From contig NZ_CP120849.1 in the NCBI RefSeq assembly GCF_029581355.1, forward strand, positions 2,884,501-2,948,500: a stretch of 64,000 nt of DNA. Direction: 5' to 3'. Source of the DNA: Parabacteroides chongii. GTDB lineage: Bacteria > Bacteroidota > Bacteroidia > Bacteroidales > Tannerellaceae. The position numbers were made by a program, and so were the translations under genes. Under the pieces are notes generated by a model. That model made no database searches, was not told the origin of the DNA, and saw only the letters and a list, made by a program, of their open reading frames with translations. This document shows positions 62,617 through 64,000 of the stretch, in pieces (within the stretch, counting starts at the first letter, position 1; each line of letters begins with the position of its first letter).

Positions 62617-63623
62617 TGGAAATACAGAAATGGTTACAGGAAACAATGAGCCGGCAGGAGAGAAGGGCCGTTCCTATCATGACGCATCCCGGTATCGAAC
62701 TATGCGGTAAAACAGTGAAAGATGCAGTTACCAGCGGTGAAGTACATGCAGAGGCTATCTGCCGGTTGAACGAGCAATATCCGGCGGCAGCCCCGACGGT
62801 CATCATGGATTTGACGGTAGAGGCCGAAGCTTTCGGGGCGAAAGTAGTTTTTCCGGAAGATGAAGTACCCAGTGTAACGGAACCGTTGGTATCCGACAAA
62901 GAGTCCATAGATAATTTGCAGATCCCCTCGCTGGATGCCGGACGTGTGCCTGAATACCTGAAAGCAAACCGCCTGACGGCTGAGCGGGTAAAGGATAAAC
63001 CTGTCTTTGCCGGTTGTATCGGTCCGTTTTCGTTGGCAGGACGTTTGTTCGGTTTGTCCGAATTGATGATTGCCCTGTATGTGGAACCGGAGAATATAGC
63101 CGTCTTGCTCGAAAAGTGCACCCGTTTTCTGATCGACTATACCCGTGCGATCAAACAGACAGGCGTTCACGGTGTGATCATGGCGGAACCGGCGGCAGGT
63201 CTGATCTCTAACGAAGATTGTATCTTGTATTCGACGGATTATGTCCGTCAGATCGTGGATGCGGTGCAGGATGAAAACTTTATGGTGATCCTGCATAACT
63301 GCGGAAACTCCGGGCATTGTACGGAAGCCATGGTTCAGTCGGGAGCTGTCGGGCTTCATTTCGGCAATAAGATAGATATGGCAGATGCGTTGGCTAACTG
63401 TCCGGAAGACCGGTTGGTTATGGGTAACCTGGACCCGGTCGGACTTTTCAAACAGGCATCTTCTGAACAAGTATATGCAGAGACGATGACTCTCTTAAAG
63501 AATACCAGCCAATGGAAGAATTTCGTTTTATCGACAGGTTGTGATGTCCCCCCTCATATTCCCTCTGAGAATATCGAGGCGTTTTATCAGGCACTTAATG
63601 ATTTTAACAACCGATCAGTGTAA
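62616..63623 (+). CDS. UroD-like (MtaA-type) methyltransferase
   Basis: 335 residues; its ATG overlaps the preceding stop codon (TAATG), which implies translational coupling. It has the full MtaA zinc pattern, His227-x-Cys229 in ILHNCGNSG and Cys309 in STGCDVPPHIPSEN. This makes it the best candidate for the enzyme that takes the methyl group from the corrinoid protein to the final acceptor, perhaps tetrahydrofolate or a thiol. With the other UroD-like protein, the carrier and the reactivation protein, a complete three-component methyltransferase system is present. It is last in the operon, before a bidirectional hairpin. Confidence 0.85.
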   Translation: MEIQKWLQETMSRQERRAVPIMTHPGIELCGKTVKDAVTSGEVHAEAICRLNEQYPAAAPTVIMDLTVEAEAFGAKVVFPEDEVPSVTEPLVSDKESIDNLQIPSLDAGRVPEYLKANRLTAERVKDKPVFAGCIGPFSLAGRLFGLSELMIALYVEPENIAVLLEKCTRFLIDYTRAIKQTGVHGVIMAEPAAGLISNEDCILYSTDYVRQIVDAVQDENFMVILHNCGNSGHCTEAMVQSGAVGLHFGNKIDMADALANCPEDRLVMGNLDPVGLFKQASSEQVYAETMTLLKNTSQWKNFVLSTGCDVPPHIPSENIEAFYQALNDFNNRSV

Positions 63624-63630
63624 AAAAAGA

Positions 63631-63661
63631 ATGTCCTGTGTAAGCTCTTTACACAGGACAT
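63631..63661. terminator. Bidirectional hairpin between the corrinoid operon and glnN
   Basis: ATGTCCTGTGTA (63631-63642) pairs perfectly with TACACAGGACAT (63650-63661) around a seven-base loop in a convergent gap. Seven A precede the stem, which gives a T run for the minus-strand transcript; the plus-strand tail is only moderately T-rich. Confidence 0.8.
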
Positions 63662-63689
63662 TGTATTTAGAATCGTACTTATCTGTTTC

Positions 63690-64000
63690 TTACCGGATAA
63701 ACAACAGTTCCCTGTATTTCGGCAACGGCCACATTTGGTTATCCACCATCAGTTCCAGTTCGTCGATATGCTCGCGGATGTCGTCCAGGAACGGAACTAC
63801 CGTATCATGATAAGCGATCGCCTTGCTGCGGAGGTCGGTGATGACGTTTGCCTTCTTACGGGCTTCGATCATTTCGTCCGTCATGCGTGTTACGGCATTC
63901 ACGTGTTTGGAAATCTTACGTACCAGGCGGCGCGGTTCGGCTGACAAGTCTTCGTATTCATCCGGACTGAATGTCTCTTTCAGCTTGGTGATATTGCTGA
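63690..64000 (-). CDS. glnN: Type III glutamine synthetase, C-terminal fragment (cut by window edge)
   Basis: The frame is open to base 64000 and continues beyond the window. A TTG-started reading from 63947 is artificial, since the upstream codons (NITKLKETFSPDEYEDL) are in frame. About 102 C-terminal residues are visible. KISKHVNAVTRMTDEMIEAR, HDTVVPFLDDIREHIDELE and the last residues MWPLPKYRELLFIR match the conserved end of GlnN proteins. The enzyme makes glutamine from glutamate and ammonium. It is an ordinary housekeeping gene and marks the right boundary of the glycan cluster. Confidence 0.9.
   Translation of the reverse strand, partial: SNITKLKETFSPDEYEDLSAEPRRLVRKISKHVNAVTRMTDEMIEARKKANVITDLRSKAIAYHDTVVPFLDDIREHIDELELMVDNQMWPLPKYRELLFIR

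Noticed and set aside
62700..63470. 256-residue minus-strand ORF opposite the last UroD-like gene
   Set aside because: Shadow of a well-supported plus-strand gene that is translationally coupled to its neighbour.
17848..63623. UroD-like genes as haem biosynthesis (hemE)
   Set aside because: Three carry the HxC zinc motif of methyltransferases, two sit beside a corrinoid carrier, and none is near other haem genes.

Overview
The window comes from a gut-type member of the Bacteroidota, most likely Parabacteroides or a close relative. The basis is two SusC/SusD pairs, an ECF sigma/FecR pair next to an STN-type SusC, many exported glycosidases, repeated Bacteroidota-type -7 promoter boxes (TAnnTTTG) and a type III glutamine synthetase. 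No rRNA, tRNA, CRISPR array or transposase was recognised. Genus is inferred from gene style only.

Layout. 1-4369: end of a GH3 gene and a GH38-like enzyme. 4383-5384: AraC regulator (minus). 5671-8704: ThuA-like protein, sugar isomerase/epimerase and Gfo/Idh/MocA oxidoreductase. 8705-9040: non-coding, holding an imperfect palindromic repeat. 9041-16220: ECF sigma, FecR anti-sigma, STN-SusC and SusD. 16326-21003: sulfatase, UroD-like protein and clan GH-D enzyme. 21144-31442: five-gene operon (DUF4838, beta-helix, GH97 and two large unrecognised exported proteins). 31566-37953: AraC divergent from GH3, then GH38. 38060-41360: UroD-like protein, sugar porter and AraC, all minus. 41562-48197: HU-like DUF4469 protein, Gfo/Idh, beta-helix and GH3. 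48245-48430: a giant near-perfect palindrome. 48475-54049: SusC, SusD and a small lipoprotein. 54205-57870: HGSNAT-like membrane protein and GH89. 58112-63623: beta-helix protein followed by a corrinoid methyltransferase set (UroD-like, corrinoid protein, MetH-type reactivation domain, UroD-like). 63690-64000: C-terminus of glnN (minus).

Two promoter families tie these loci together. Family A has AGCAATAATAATCC, then TTTGCTATT at offset 30, then TAnnTTTG at offset 60. It is present with identical spacing upstream of the DUF4838 operon, the second GH3, one beta-helix/GH3 operon and the beta-helix/corrinoid operon. One copy lies between an AraC gene and the GH3 divergent from it, so that AraC is the prime candidate regulator. 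Family B has a 20-bp box TTYRAAATAGTGCTRTRATA, then exactly 32 bp, then TAnnTTTG. It precedes the sugar porter/UroD pair, the DUF4469 gene and the HGSNAT-like/GH89 pair, and two copies flank another AraC gene.

The most novel reading is an anaerobic corrinoid-dependent methyl-transfer system wired by promoter family A into glycan-degradation operons. It might remove methyl groups from O-methylated sugars or aglycones; the substrate is inference. A second oddity is a set of four intergenic arrays in which a short near-palindrome recurs every 21-23 bp. The repeated sequence differs in each array but the period does not. All four follow the 3' end of a gene or operon.
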